Part shown: one piece after another, positions 1 to 7,770 of the stretch
Layout: every line of letters begins with the position of its first letter
How positions within the stretch are numbered: the first letter of the stretch is position 1
Assembly: GCA_900319985.1 (NCBI GenBank)
Contig: ONQL01000002.1
Coordinates: 6,666 to 70,665, forward strand
DNA length: 64,000 nucleotides
Reading direction: 5' to 3'
From: an uncultured Methanobrevibacter sp.
GTDB lineage: Archaea; Methanobacteriota; Methanobacteria; Methanobacteriales; Methanobacteriaceae
Position numbers and translations under genes: made by a program
Notes under the pieces: generated by a model
What the model saw: only the letters and a program-made list of their open reading frames with translations
What the model was told of the DNA's origin: nothing
Databases searched by the model: none

Positions 1-385
1 TCTGAACAACGGCCTTGGTATTTGAGTTGATTTTTTTAAGCAAATCCAAGTCCCTCAAAACCAAGTCTGATTTTGTAATGCAAGTAAAACCGAAGCCGTA
101 TCTGTCAATCAACTCCAATGATTTTCTAACGAATTTCAAACGGTTTTCCAATGGGATGTATGGGTCGGTCATTGCACCGGTTCCAATCATGGATTTCGGT
201 CTTTTCATCAGCTCACGCTTAAGCAACTGCAAAGCATTTTCCTTTACTTCAATATCCTCAAATTCATGTTTCATGCCGTAAACTTCGCTTCTGGAATCAC
301 AGTATATGCAGCCGTGGCTACATCCGCGATACAAATTCATTCCATTGTTTTTCGAAAGTATACTTTTGGAGGAAACATAGTGCAT
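1..385 (-). CDS. SPL-family radical SAM protein (partial, N-terminal part)
   Basis: The reading frame starts at an ATG at 385 and stays open to the left edge, so only about the first 128 residues are present. Near residue 22-29 there is a radical SAM cluster motif CSHGCIYC (CxxxCxxC), preceded by the typical NLYRGC context, followed by a KSDLVLRDLDLL-like segment. This order is that of the COG1533/SplB-like radical SAM family, which binds a [4Fe-4S] cluster and cleaves S-adenosylmethionine; many members have no assigned substrate. The gene is divergent from the Cas4-like gene at 472, with an 86-nt shared promoter region. The C-terminal half is outside the window, so the specific role cannot be stated. 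Confidence 0.85.
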   Translation of the reverse strand, partial: MHYVSSKSILSKNNGMNLYRGCSHGCIYCDSRSEVYGMKHEFEDIEVKENALQLLKRELMKRPKSMIGTGAMTDPYIPLENRLKFVRKSLELIDRYGFGFTCITKSDLVLRDLDLLKKINSNTKAVVQ

Positions 386-471
386 GAAGTTAAATTTAGC
401 TATAAGAGTATATAAAAAAATCTGAAGAGCAGTTGTAAAGTAATAAGTATTAAAAAAAACAGATTAGAATT

Positions 472-1164
472 ATGCAACAAAAAAACATTACAGGATATGG
501 AAAGGAATATGAAAGCAAAAACCATCCTGACATAAAAGGTATTCAAATTATTGAAGGTAAAAACAATTTCCCAATTAGTTGGCTCAATCAACAAGGATAT
601 TGCGAATACCAGATATATCTCGAATACATGAAAGGTATAGAAACTGCCCCTACAAGTGCAATGACACATGGAAGCGAAATCCATAACCAGCTTGAAAACA
701 TCTTCAAGCAGGACGCAACCCCTGCAACATTTGAAGAGGTCGTTGAAGTATCCAAAAGTGAAGCGAGCATGTCCAGAGAATGTTTTGTCATTTCACCAAG
801 CTACGGAATCAGAGGATACATCGATGAAATCTGGATGACACCGGAAGAAATTGTAATAATCGACGACAAACCTGGAAGAACACCATACCAATCCACAATG
901 AACCAGGTAAGAGCATATTGCCTTGCATTTAAGGACATGACCAATGATTCCCGAATGATTAAGGCGGCTTTGAGAGAACGTGGAACCAGCAACCTATTTT
1001 GGATTGAGATATTCACACCTGAAGTGGAAAAGGAAATTGAATTTACAATCGAGAGGATGCAGGGACTGCTGGACGGGTCAAGACCCTTCGTTGCAACAAA
1101 AAATCCAAACAAATGCAGGTCTTGCAGATACAAAAGATACTGCGAACACTACAAAAAACAGTAA
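472..1164 (+). CDS. Cas4-like PD-(D/E)XK exonuclease, stand-alone
   Basis: A 230-residue protein with the layout of the Cas4/RecB-like nuclease family: one N-terminal Cys (about C44), then a PD-(D/E)XK core with Asp118 in GYIDEIW, Asp131/132-x-Lys133 in IDDKPG and a QVRAY motif (Q145, Y149), and a C-terminal cysteine triad (C215, C218, C224). In this family the four cysteines hold a [4Fe-4S] cluster and the core cleaves DNA with a divalent metal. No CRISPR array or other cas gene is visible nearby, so this looks like one of the solo archaeal Cas4 homologues proposed to act in DNA repair; that role is inference. The SNase-like gene begins 2 nt after its stop, suggesting co-transcription. Confidence 0.85.
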   Translation: MQQKNITGYGKEYESKNHPDIKGIQIIEGKNNFPISWLNQQGYCEYQIYLEYMKGIETAPTSAMTHGSEIHNQLENIFKQDATPATFEEVVEVSKSEASMSRECFVISPSYGIRGYIDEIWMTPEEIVIIDDKPGRTPYQSTMNQVRAYCLAFKDMTNDSRMIKAALRERGTSNLFWIEIFTPEVEKEIEFTIERMQGLLDGSRPFVATKNPNKCRSCRYKRYCEHYKKQ

Positions 1165-1166
1165 CC

Positions 1167-1634
1167 ATGAACAAGCAGAAAGTTTCAGTTATTCTACTGA
1201 TTATATTTTTAGCCGGCATTTCACTTACAATAGCCAACTCACTGCTTCAAGAATCAAATACAATTGAAAACAGAACCGGAACATTAAACCTCAACAACAA
1301 AACAATACACTATGAAAATGCAGGAAAATGTGTTGAAGTGATTGACGGAAATACAATTCAGGTATACGGTGTCGGAAAAGTTCAGCTGGCACAAATCAAA
1401 ACACCCCAAAGCACAGAACCAGGATTCAGTGATGCCAAAAAATTTGTTGAAGACAAATGCCTCGGAAAAACAGTGTATCTTGATATCGATGACAAGCAAC
1501 CTAAAGACAAATACGAAAGAATACTTGCTATCGTATATACCGATAATGAAGACATAAACAAGGAATTAATCGAAAACAAGCTGGCTGAAATATCCTATTT
1601 CGAACCGAGTGAATTTAAAAAGGGCGAAATATGA
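1167..1634 (+). CDS. Membrane-anchored SNase-fold protein, probably non-catalytic
   Basis: About 155 residues. The ATG at 1167 is preferred because it follows the previous stop by 2 nt and begins a hydrophobic signal/anchor segment (residues 6-24); an in-frame extension upstream would lie inside the previous gene. The rest matches the staphylococcal nuclease (thermonuclease) fold: VIDGNTI, then VQLAQIKTPQS, then DKYERILAIVY. Against the family, the catalytic set appears changed: DGDT is DGNT, the RLxxxDTPE strand reads QLAQIKTPQ (Arg, Asp and Glu positions are Gln, Lys and Gln), and only the later Arg of YERIL is kept. It is probably an extracytoplasmic protein that binds rather than cuts nucleic acid, or has another role. 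Confidence 0.75.
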   Translation: MNKQKVSVILLIIFLAGISLTIANSLLQESNTIENRTGTLNLNNKTIHYENAGKCVEVIDGNTIQVYGVGKVQLAQIKTPQSTEPGFSDAKKFVEDKCLGKTVYLDIDDKQPKDKYERILAIVYTDNEDINKELIENKLAEISYFEPSEFKKGEI

Positions 1635-1635
1635 G

Positions 1636-2274
1636 TTAAACAACTCTATTTAAACCCAAATATATCTTATTTTTCTTGTAAATTTTATCCAATATTTCAT
1701 TCCACTCTTCAGGAGTGATACGGCCCTTGTTTGGAATCAAACTATCCAAAGAAGATTCATTCAGATTCAAGATATCCGCCAAAATGAATGATAAGGTTTT
1801 TCCGGTCAGGGACAGGTCATAAGGATCATAGCCTGTAACCGCTAAAACCCATAACTTTTCACGGGTCAAGGTCTTATATTCATTTTTAAGTGAATCAAAC
1901 CAACTGACAATCTTATTTTCATCGCCGCCAATACCAGGTCCAACGGAAATGTAATAATCCTCACCTGAAAAATCAATGGAATCTATTGCACCGTCAATCT
2001 TGCTTTTAAGTTCGGGCGAATCCAGACTCAAATCAAATTCGTTATTTGTTATGAAATCGGAAACATAATTTTCAATTTCCTTTTTGTTTTTGAAATATCC
2101 AATAGGCTCCAGCCTGTCCGAATCAATGTCACACAAGTCATAAATCAAATCTTCATCCACATCGCAGATTTCATAGCCTTCCAGCTTATGTGACCTGTAT
2201 TCCTTAAAGTCAATGCAATAATTTTCCAAATCCTCTTTGTTTAGATACCATAAAACTTGAACTTTCTTAATCAT
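1636..2274 (-). CDS. Hypothetical acidic protein
   Basis: About 212 residues from the ATG at 2274 (MIKKVQVLWYLNK). The longer frame to 2343 would overlap the RDD gene and encodes an implausible Leu-rich start. The sequence is acidic with alternating strands and helices, has no membrane segment, and ends in a region of the type WNEILDKIYKKNKIY. I do not recognise a named family. It lies 28 nt downstream of the RDD membrane protein gene and is probably in the hypE-RDD transcription unit. Its stop is only 1 nt from the stop of the convergent SNase-like gene. Confidence 0.7.
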   Translation of the reverse strand: MIKKVQVLWYLNKEDLENYCIDFKEYRSHKLEGYEICDVDEDLIYDLCDIDSDRLEPIGYFKNKKEIENYVSDFITNNEFDLSLDSPELKSKIDGAIDSIDFSGEDYYISVGPGIGGDENKIVSWFDSLKNEYKTLTREKLWVLAVTGYDPYDLSLTGKTLSFILADILNLNESSLDSLIPNKGRITPEEWNEILDKIYKKNKIYLGLNRVV

Positions 2275-2302
2275 AATATTCAAAAAAATAAAAAGTAGGA
2301 GC

Positions 2303-2707
2303 TTATCTAAGCTCATCGATAACAACAGTTTTTGTAATGTCACCTAATATTCTGTTATTTGATTTAAATATTTTACCAATAGCCCAATCAAAGATAATTG
2401 GAACCCAGTAAATCTTTGATAAGTTACGAACAATAGCCTGAGGCCAATTAATTCTTGCACCATTCCTTGACCTGACTTCCAAATACATCAACGCCTTACC
2501 AACAGTAGCGCCTTTTGTTTTTTCAAGGAGTATAAAGTACAATAATATTATAATTGGCAATATAATCGGGAAAAATTGATAAACGCTATATGTTTCATAT
2601 GGATTCATCAAAAGATAACATAAATAAGATACAATCCACATAAACGCTGAAACCACAAAAAAATCAAGAATATATGCGATTACTCTTCTTGTAAATACAC
2701 TTGCCAT
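2303..2707 (-). CDS. RDD family membrane protein
   Basis: A 134-residue integral membrane protein. The N-terminus FTRRVIAYILDFFVV carries the Arg and Asp pattern that names the RDD family (PF06271), followed by two to three hydrophobic helices (about residues 10-32, 45-62) and the family block KTKGATVGKALMYLEV with a later QAIVRNL segment. Function in the family is mostly unknown; some members have been linked to ion or small-molecule exchange. Its ribosome binding site (GGTGA) overlaps the stop of hypE upstream, so the two genes are translationally adjacent. Confidence 0.85.
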   Translation of the reverse strand: MASVFTRRVIAYILDFFVVSAFMWIVSYLCYLLMNPYETYSVYQFFPIILPIIILLYFILLEKTKGATVGKALMYLEVRSRNGARINWPQAIVRNLSKIYWVPIIFDWAIGKIFKSNNRILGDITKTVVIDELR

Positions 2708-2715
2708 TTAATCAC

Positions 2716-3735
2716 CTAACAAACTCTTGGAACAGGATCGGCAATTGGGGCTTCAAGAATTCTTTCACCACCAATAGGAGTATTGACTACAACATAATCC
2801 CCTTCCACAACTTCACCTATTATCGCCGCATTTTCACCATACTTTTCGCCTTTAATAGCTTCAAGGATCTCTTCAGCCTTATCGGCCTTAACACCCATGA
2901 CAACCTTTCCTTCATTGGCTACTTCAAATGGATCAATACCCAACATTTCAGATACAGCATGAACTTCAGTTCTGATTGGAATTGCGTCTTGTTCAAGCAC
3001 AACCCCTACTCCCGCTTTTGAGGCCATCTCATTAATGGCATTTGCAAATCCTCCACGGGTAGGATCTTTCATTGCTGTAACTCCACCAACCTCCAAAGCT
3101 TTATTAATAATATTCCACATAGGAGCAACATCAGATTTCAAATCGGTTTCAAAACCAAAACCTTCTCTGAATGACATCAGACTCATTCCGTGATCTCCTA
3201 AACTTCCGGTGACAATAATCTTATCACCAATTTCCAAACCGGAATCACGAACCAGTTCTCCTTTTTTAGCCACTCCAATACCTGTAGTTACCATCACAAT
3301 ACCGTCAAGCTTGTCCTGAGGCATTACCTTTGTATCGCCGGTAATTACCGCCACATCAACTTCTTCACAAGCCTCATTTAAAGATTTCATTATCCTATCC
3401 AAATCTTCAATAGGAAAACCTTCCTGCATAATAATTGCATTGGAAATCGCTAACGGACGGGCCCCCATTACAGAAACATCATTAATGGTTCCTGCAGCTG
3501 AAATCCTACCAATATCTCCACCAGGGAAGAATAATGGGTCAATAGTGTGACCATCAGTTGTAACAACAATCTCATAATCACCCAATGGAATAGATGCACC
3601 ATCATCCAAATCATCTAAGCTAATACCACCATTTACACTTTTTTTAGTGATATTATCTAAAACTGTGCTGGCAATCAAGTTAGCCATTACCTCCCCACCA
3701 GCACCATGATTCATATTAATTTTATCATCTGACAT
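2716..3735 (-). CDS. hypE: Hydrogenase maturation protein HypE
   Basis: 339 residues, matching HypE of [NiFe]-hydrogenase maturation (AIRS/PurM-like fold). HypE dehydrates a carbamoyl group on its C-terminal cysteine to a thiocyanate, the source of the cyanide ligands of the Ni-Fe site. Visible features are the N-terminal NHGAGGE motif, the TDGHTIDPLFFPGGDIGR block, the ATP-binding VITGDTKVMP segment, the DPTRGG motif, and the C-terminal PRVC ending in Cys339, the carbamoyl acceptor. A TTAGGAGAT ribosome binding site precedes the ATG. No other hyp gene is in the window. Methanogens need it for the F420-reducing and energy-converting hydrogenases. Confidence 0.97.
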   Translation of the reverse strand: MSDDKINMNHGAGGEVMANLIASTVLDNITKKSVNGGISLDDLDDGASIPLGDYEIVVTTDGHTIDPLFFPGGDIGRISAAGTINDVSVMGARPLAISNAIIMQEGFPIEDLDRIMKSLNEACEEVDVAVITGDTKVMPQDKLDGIVMVTTGIGVAKKGELVRDSGLEIGDKIIVTGSLGDHGMSLMSFREGFGFETDLKSDVAPMWNIINKALEVGGVTAMKDPTRGGFANAINEMASKAGVGVVLEQDAIPIRTEVHAVSEMLGIDPFEVANEGKVVMGVKADKAEEILEAIKGEKYGENAAIIGEVVEGDYVVVNTPIGGERILEAPIADPVPRVC

Positions 3736-3839
3736 TTTATCTCCTAAATAAATAATATTTAATGAGATAATATTTGTAAAAACAAGTATATAATTATTAG
3801 TAAAAAAATTTAAAAAAAAGAGAATTTAAAGAAAAATCT

Positions 3840-4214
3840 TTAAATTAAAATTCCGTTAATAACACCGTCTTGACCCGGTCTGGAAGTTACTTTAGCATTA
3901 CCTTCAGGAGTTTCTACAATAGCACCTTTGGTAATGATGTTCCTTCTTACGTAGTTAGGGTTTGCGCTGTTTTCAATTACCCCAAGAATATCTACAACTT
4001 GGGTTTTGCCGTTAGCATCAGTAAGGTTGATTTTGTTACCTGTAGCTAATCTGAGTTTTTCGTTTCCGCCACGGGTTCTAATTTTTCTTAATTTTTTTTC
4101 ATCTAATCTAGTTTCAGCTGGATCTCTTCCTAATTCAGCTTTTCTTTTTCCACGGTTTGCAACATTTCTTGCACCGGATGGACTTCTAGTTGATTTTCCT
4201 TGAGAAATTGCCAT
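3840..4214 (-). CDS. rps8e: 30S ribosomal protein S8e
   Basis: 124 residues from the ATG at 4214, chosen because MAISQGKSTRSPSGAR is the standard S8e start and GGTGA sits 5 nt upstream; the longer frame to 4259 is spurious. S8e is an archaeal/eukaryotic small-subunit protein with no bacterial counterpart. The typical basic N-terminus, KLRKIRTRGGNEKLRLA core and VTSRPGQDGVINGIL C-terminus are present. The gene appears monocistronic, with a fairly long AT-rich leader; a TATA-like TTTATATATAA stretch (about 4366-4377) lies on this strand upstream. Confidence 0.97.
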   Translation of the reverse strand: MAISQGKSTRSPSGARNVANRGKRKAELGRDPAETRLDEKKLRKIRTRGGNEKLRLATGNKINLTDANGKTQVVDILGVIENSANPNYVRRNIITKGAIVETPEGNAKVTSRPGQDGVINGILI

Positions 4215-4405
4215 TATTTCACCTAAATAAATATAATCTATAATTAATAATCGCGTCAATAAGACCCTTTCAATTAAAACTGTAAAGCAAGAAAAAATAA
4301 CAGTTCAATTATGAGAGCAATAAAGAGCCCTAAAGAATAATGATAATAAAATATTACTTTATCATTATATATAAATGTTTTATTTTTTAAGAAAAAATAG
4401 GGATT

Positions 4406-4645
4406 TTATTTTTTATTTTTCAAAATAAAATTATCAATAAGTTTATCGAAATCCTCTTCACTAAGATTTTCATCGGAAGCTGCATCCAGAATCTTTTGAA
4501 TTTCCTCTTCAGAAACTGAATCGCCTAAAAAATCAATCAGCAATTCTCTTAAATCCTCATCATCAATATATGCTTCCCCGTTTGAAGGCATGCATTGAGA
4601 ATTTCCTTCCTCATCCAAAGTATAATAAGGAACTTCCTTAACCAT
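4406..4645 (-). CDS. Small acidic hypothetical protein
   Basis: 79 residues from the ATG at 4645, preceded by GAGG at 7 nt. A TTG two codons earlier is less likely. The protein has a Leu-rich acidic helical C-terminus (residues 30-75, SEEEIQKILDAASDEN) without recognised domains or membrane segments. It starts just after the stop of the acidic gene at 4648-4932, so the two are surely co-transcribed. Function unknown. Confidence 0.65.
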   Translation of the reverse strand: MVKEVPYYTLDEEGNSQCMPSNGEAYIDDEDLRELLIDFLGDSVSEEEIQKILDAASDENLSEEDFDKLIDNFILKNKK

Positions 4646-4647
4646 AA

Positions 4648-4932
4648 TCAATCCTCATCATTGACAAATTCATAATAAACAATGTCATAAGGGTCATCGT
4701 CAAAATACCATTCGTTCGGCTCTTCAAGATAATCCTCATCATCCAATAAATCATCGCCAAAATCTTCTGCACCTTCAACCTGGATTACAATATTAACGTC
4801 CTCGCCTAATGATTCAACATCAATTCCCAACTCATCCAAATCTATTTCCAATTCCCCATCTTTAACCGCTTCTTCAGGAACCACAATAACTATTTCCTCA
4901 GCTGAATCAATATTGATTTTTTCATTATTCAT
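4648..4932 (-). CDS. Very acidic hypothetical protein
   Basis: 94 residues, rich in Asp and Glu (for example LDDEDYLEEPNEW and the C-terminal FVNDED). No membrane segment, no cysteine motif and no family I recognise. First gene of a two-gene unit with 4406-4645. The start ATG at 4932 is the only reasonable one in frame. The pair is placed between rps8e and another small gene and gives no functional hint. Confidence 0.65.
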   Translation of the reverse strand: MNNEKINIDSAEEIVIVVPEEAVKDGELEIDLDELGIDVESLGEDVNIVIQVEGAEDFGDDLLDDEDYLEEPNEWYFDDDPYDIVYYEFVNDED

Positions 4933-5027
4933 AATATCGCCTTATCTGATAATTATTATAATTATTTAATTAACTCATATTTAAACATTGACCAGATTTA
5001 AAAAAAATAAAAAAATAGAATTGTAAT

Positions 5028-5372
5028 TTACACATTACAATCTATCACAAAATTCAAATTTGGGATTCCGAAGTCGTTTTTGCATTCGGTTGAATAAACC
5101 AGCAAATTTTCAATGCACATCAGAAAGGTCAGGTTCCCCTCATCGCACCTGATTCCAATCTTAACATCGGAACTTTCCAGCATGCTTTTGGAGACATCCA
5201 AAACTTCAGAAGCATTCGGAATGAAAACGGATGTTGGCAGATTAGAATTATTAATCCTTAAAAAAATTCCATTACTGATTCCATAATCTACTACATATCC
5301 ATTTTCGCCATCTACTTTACCTACAAAGGTATCATTTATTTCATCATAACTTGAAATTAATCTTTTTTCCAT
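5028..5372 (-). CDS. Hypothetical protein
   Basis: 114 residues from the ATG at 5372, which has GTGAGG upstream. The open frame extends to 5570 but that part is Tyr/Phe/Cys-rich, overlaps the start of the divergent polB2 gene, and is unlikely to be coding. The protein is mixed alpha/beta with a FVGKVDGENGYVVDYG segment suggesting beta-strands. No family recognised. Divergent from polB2. Confidence 0.6.
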   Translation of the reverse strand: MEKRLISSYDEINDTFVGKVDGENGYVVDYGISNGIFLRINNSNLPTSVFIPNASEVLDVSKSMLESSDVKIGIRCDEGNLTFLMCIENLLVYSTECKNDFGIPNLNFVIDCNV

Positions 5373-5561
5373 TTTATCAAACCTCACACATACTATGTCT
5401 AATTTAAAATATAAATAACGCTCAAGAGCATTTAAAAAGTAATAGGGTGGAGTTTTTAATGTAAATAATTTAATATGAAGGCAATAACATTGATAGAATA
5501 TCATAAAATTGTTTAGAAAAATATTAAAAGCACAACAAATATAGTTTAAATAGGTGTCAAA

Positions 5562-6245
5562 ATGGTTCAAGAGACAAAAGAGCAGATGGAACTTGAAGCT
5601 GAAATTAAAGAACAGGCTCGGAAATTCCTAACTTATCTCAATTCAACACTTCCCGAAAGCATGGAGCTGGAATATGAAGGATTTTACAGAAGAGGATTCT
5701 TCGTAAGCAAAAAAAGATATGCAGTGATTGAAGACGGAGAAATTATAGCAAAAGGTTTGGAATTGGTTAGAAGAGACTGGGCACCCATCGTTAAAAACAC
5801 CCAAGAAGCTGTTTTAATGGCTATTTTAAAGGAAGGAAATTCTGACAAGGCCATTAAAGAAGTTAAAAAAGTATTTAAAAGAATTAAAAATGGGGATGTG
5901 GACAATAAAGAACTGATTATCCATACCCAAATCACCAAACCCCTTGACCAGTACAAACAAGTCGGACCCCATGTCGTTGCTGCAAAAAAAATTGAAGAAC
6001 ATGGCGTTAAAGTTACACGAGGAACAATTGTACAGTATATAATCATAAAAGGAAAGGGTTCCATCAGCCAACGGGCAGTTCCTTACGAATACAGTGAAGG
6101 ACTTGAATATGACAAGGACTATTACATAAACAATCAGATGATACCTGCCATTGAAAGGATTATATATTCATTCGGATACTCAAAAAAAGACCTTCAGGAC
6201 ATGGCACGGGGTGAAGTCCAACAGAGTTTGGATGCATTTTTCTGA
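5562..6245 (+). CDS. polB2: Family B DNA polymerase, C-terminal subunit (split PolB2)
   Basis: 227 residues that correspond only to the C-terminal end of a family B polymerase. Visible landmarks are YRRGFFVSKKRYAVIEDGEI (the KKxYA motif that follows motif C) and GLELVRRDWAPI, then the thumb region with KPLDQYKQVGPHVVAAKK and AVPYEYSE. In Methanothermobacter the polymerase is known to be made from two polypeptides (PolB1 with exonuclease and most of the palm, PolB2 with the thumb), and this gene has the size and content of the small piece. The large piece is not in the window. AGGTG precedes the ATG. The HAD gene follows after 39 nt; an equivalent gene pairing is known in Methanothermobacter. 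Confidence 0.9.
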   Translation: MVQETKEQMELEAEIKEQARKFLTYLNSTLPESMELEYEGFYRRGFFVSKKRYAVIEDGEIIAKGLELVRRDWAPIVKNTQEAVLMAILKEGNSDKAIKEVKKVFKRIKNGDVDNKELIIHTQITKPLDQYKQVGPHVVAAKKIEEHGVKVTRGTIVQYIIIKGKGSISQRAVPYEYSEGLEYDKDYYINNQMIPAIERIIYSFGYSKKDLQDMARGEVQQSLDAFF

Positions 6246-6284
6246 AAAAATTTATAACATATCACAACTATAAATGTAAATCAT

Positions 6285-6977
6285 ATGATTAACAATGATG
6301 AACGTGTTGTCTTTTTTGATGTAGACGGTACATTACTTGACACATCCGATTTTGCTGAAACTGCAAGAAAAGCAGCTATAGGATTAATGGTAGATAATGG
6401 ACTGCCTTTGGATAAAGATGAAGCATATGGTGTTTTAAAAACAATCATTAGAGAAAAAGGATCCAATTATGGTAAACATTTTAATGTTTTAACCCAGGTT
6501 GTTTTGGGCCATGAGGATCCTATGCTTGTGGCGCTTGGAATGATTACATACCATAATGTTAAAATGGCTCTTTTAAGACCATTCCCAGATACCATTGACA
6601 CATTAATCTATCTTAAAAGCCAAGGTTATCGTTTAGCCGTAATCTCAAATGGTATTACCATAAAACAATGGGAAAAATTAGTAAGGCTCAATGTCCACTC
6701 CTTTTTCGATGCAGTAATCACCTCAGAAGAGGTTGGCAAAGACAAGCCAAACAGACTGATTTATGATGTTGCTTTAAGAAAAATGAACGGTAACCCTGAA
6801 AAATCAGTGATGATTGGAAACAAATTTAAAGAAGATGCCCTAGGTGCCGTAAATGCAGGCATGAGTGCCATTCTTGTAAATTCAGACATTACTGAAGACG
6901 ACAGGGATTACATTAAACAAGAAAAATTAGATATTGCAATTGTTGAAAATATTGGTGATGTAAACACAATATTGTAA
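6285..6977 (+). CDS. HAD superfamily phosphatase (TIGR02253-like)
   Basis: 230 residues with the four HAD motifs in order: FFDVDGTLLDT (motif I, nucleophile Asp and acid/base Asp), VISNG (motif II), a Lys in GKDKPN (motif III) and IGNKFKEDALGA (motif IV acidic pair, here spaced by KFKE). A helical cap lies between motifs I and II. It resembles archaeal HAD hydrolases annotated as TIGR02253 or phosphoglycolate-phosphatase-like; the substrate cannot be read from sequence. It follows polB2 closely and is convergent with the ExoIII gene. Confidence 0.85.
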   Translation: MINNDERVVFFDVDGTLLDTSDFAETARKAAIGLMVDNGLPLDKDEAYGVLKTIIREKGSNYGKHFNVLTQVVLGHEDPMLVALGMITYHNVKMALLRPFPDTIDTLIYLKSQGYRLAVISNGITIKQWEKLVRLNVHSFFDAVITSEEVGKDKPNRLIYDVALRKMNGNPEKSVMIGNKFKEDALGAVNAGMSAILVNSDITEDDRDYIKQEKLDIAIVENIGDVNTIL

Positions 6978-6996
6978 TCACCAATTACACTTATTT

Positions 6997-7770
6997 TTAA
7001 AATTCAAGTTCCAAAGTCACAGGACAGTGATCAGAACCGAAAATATCATTTAAAATTTCTGCAGACTTGACATTGTCCTTGATTTCCTCATTGACATAGA
7101 AATAATCAAGTCGCCAGCCGGCATTTCTTTCACGTGCTTTAGTACGGTAACTCCACCAAGTGAAATTGTTTTCGCCTTCATCAAACATTCTGAATGTATC
7201 AATAAAGCCCGCTTTTTCAAGTTCATCAAGCCATGCTCTTTCTTCCGGCAAATAACCGGATTTTCCTTCACAGTTTTTAGGATTGTAAACATCGATTGGA
7301 TTGTGGGCAATGTTATAATCTCCTGTGATTACAATGTTTTTTCCCTGATTTTTCAGCTCAACAATCTGTTCCAATAATGCATTGCAGAAATCCACCTTAA
7401 AATCAAGTCTTTTTGCATTCATTCCACTGTTCGGGAAGTAGATATTATATAAAATAAATTCAGGATATTCGATTCTCAAAACCCTTCCTTCGCTGTCAAG
7501 CTCTTCCACGCCCAGACCCTTAACAACTTCAGTTGGTTCTATTTTTGAATATGTTCCCACTCCGCTGTATCCTTTCTTTTCAGCTTCATTAAAGTAAGAT
7601 TGGAACCCTTCAACATCAGTTAATTTCTTAGGAATTTTGTCTTTATCAGCCCTTACTTCCTGAAAGTTGATAATATCTGCATCGGTATTGTCAAACCAGT
7701 CCCAAAATTCATCTTTTTTGGAAACTGCCCTAATACCATTTACATTCCAAGAAACTAACTTGATTGACAT
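6997..7770 (-). CDS. xth: ExoIII-family AP endonuclease, Mth212-like
   Basis: 257 residues of the exonuclease III/EEP family. Motifs seen: SWNVNGIRA, NFQEVRAD (metal Glu), YNIYFPNSGM, ITGDYNIAH (catalytic Asp and Asn), WWSYRTKARERNAGWRLDYF and FGSDHCP (catalytic Asp-His). Over its length it closely resembles what I recall of Methanothermobacter Mth212, a protein shown to combine AP endonuclease, exonuclease and DNA-uridine endonuclease activity and so replace a uracil-DNA glycosylase. Whether the uridine activity is kept here is inference. The ATG overlaps the pheS stop by one base (TAATG), indicating translational coupling. Confidence 0.93.
   Translation of the reverse strand: MSIKLVSWNVNGIRAVSKKDEFWDWFDNTDADIINFQEVRADKDKIPKKLTDVEGFQSYFNEAEKKGYSGVGTYSKIEPTEVVKGLGVEELDSEGRVLRIEYPEFILYNIYFPNSGMNAKRLDFKVDFCNALLEQIVELKNQGKNIVITGDYNIAHNPIDVYNPKNCEGKSGYLPEERAWLDELEKAGFIDTFRMFDEGENNFTWWSYRTKARERNAGWRLDYFYVNEEIKDNVKSAEILNDIFGSDHCPVTLELEF

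Noticed and set aside
472..1164. Cas4-like gene as sign of a CRISPR-Cas locus
   Set aside because: No repeat-spacer array or other cas gene is present in the window; solo Cas4 homologues are common in archaea.
5373..5570. N-terminal extension of the 5028-5372 gene up to 5570
   Set aside because: It overlaps the polB2 start, is rich in Tyr, Phe and Cys, and the internal ATG has a good GTGAGG site.
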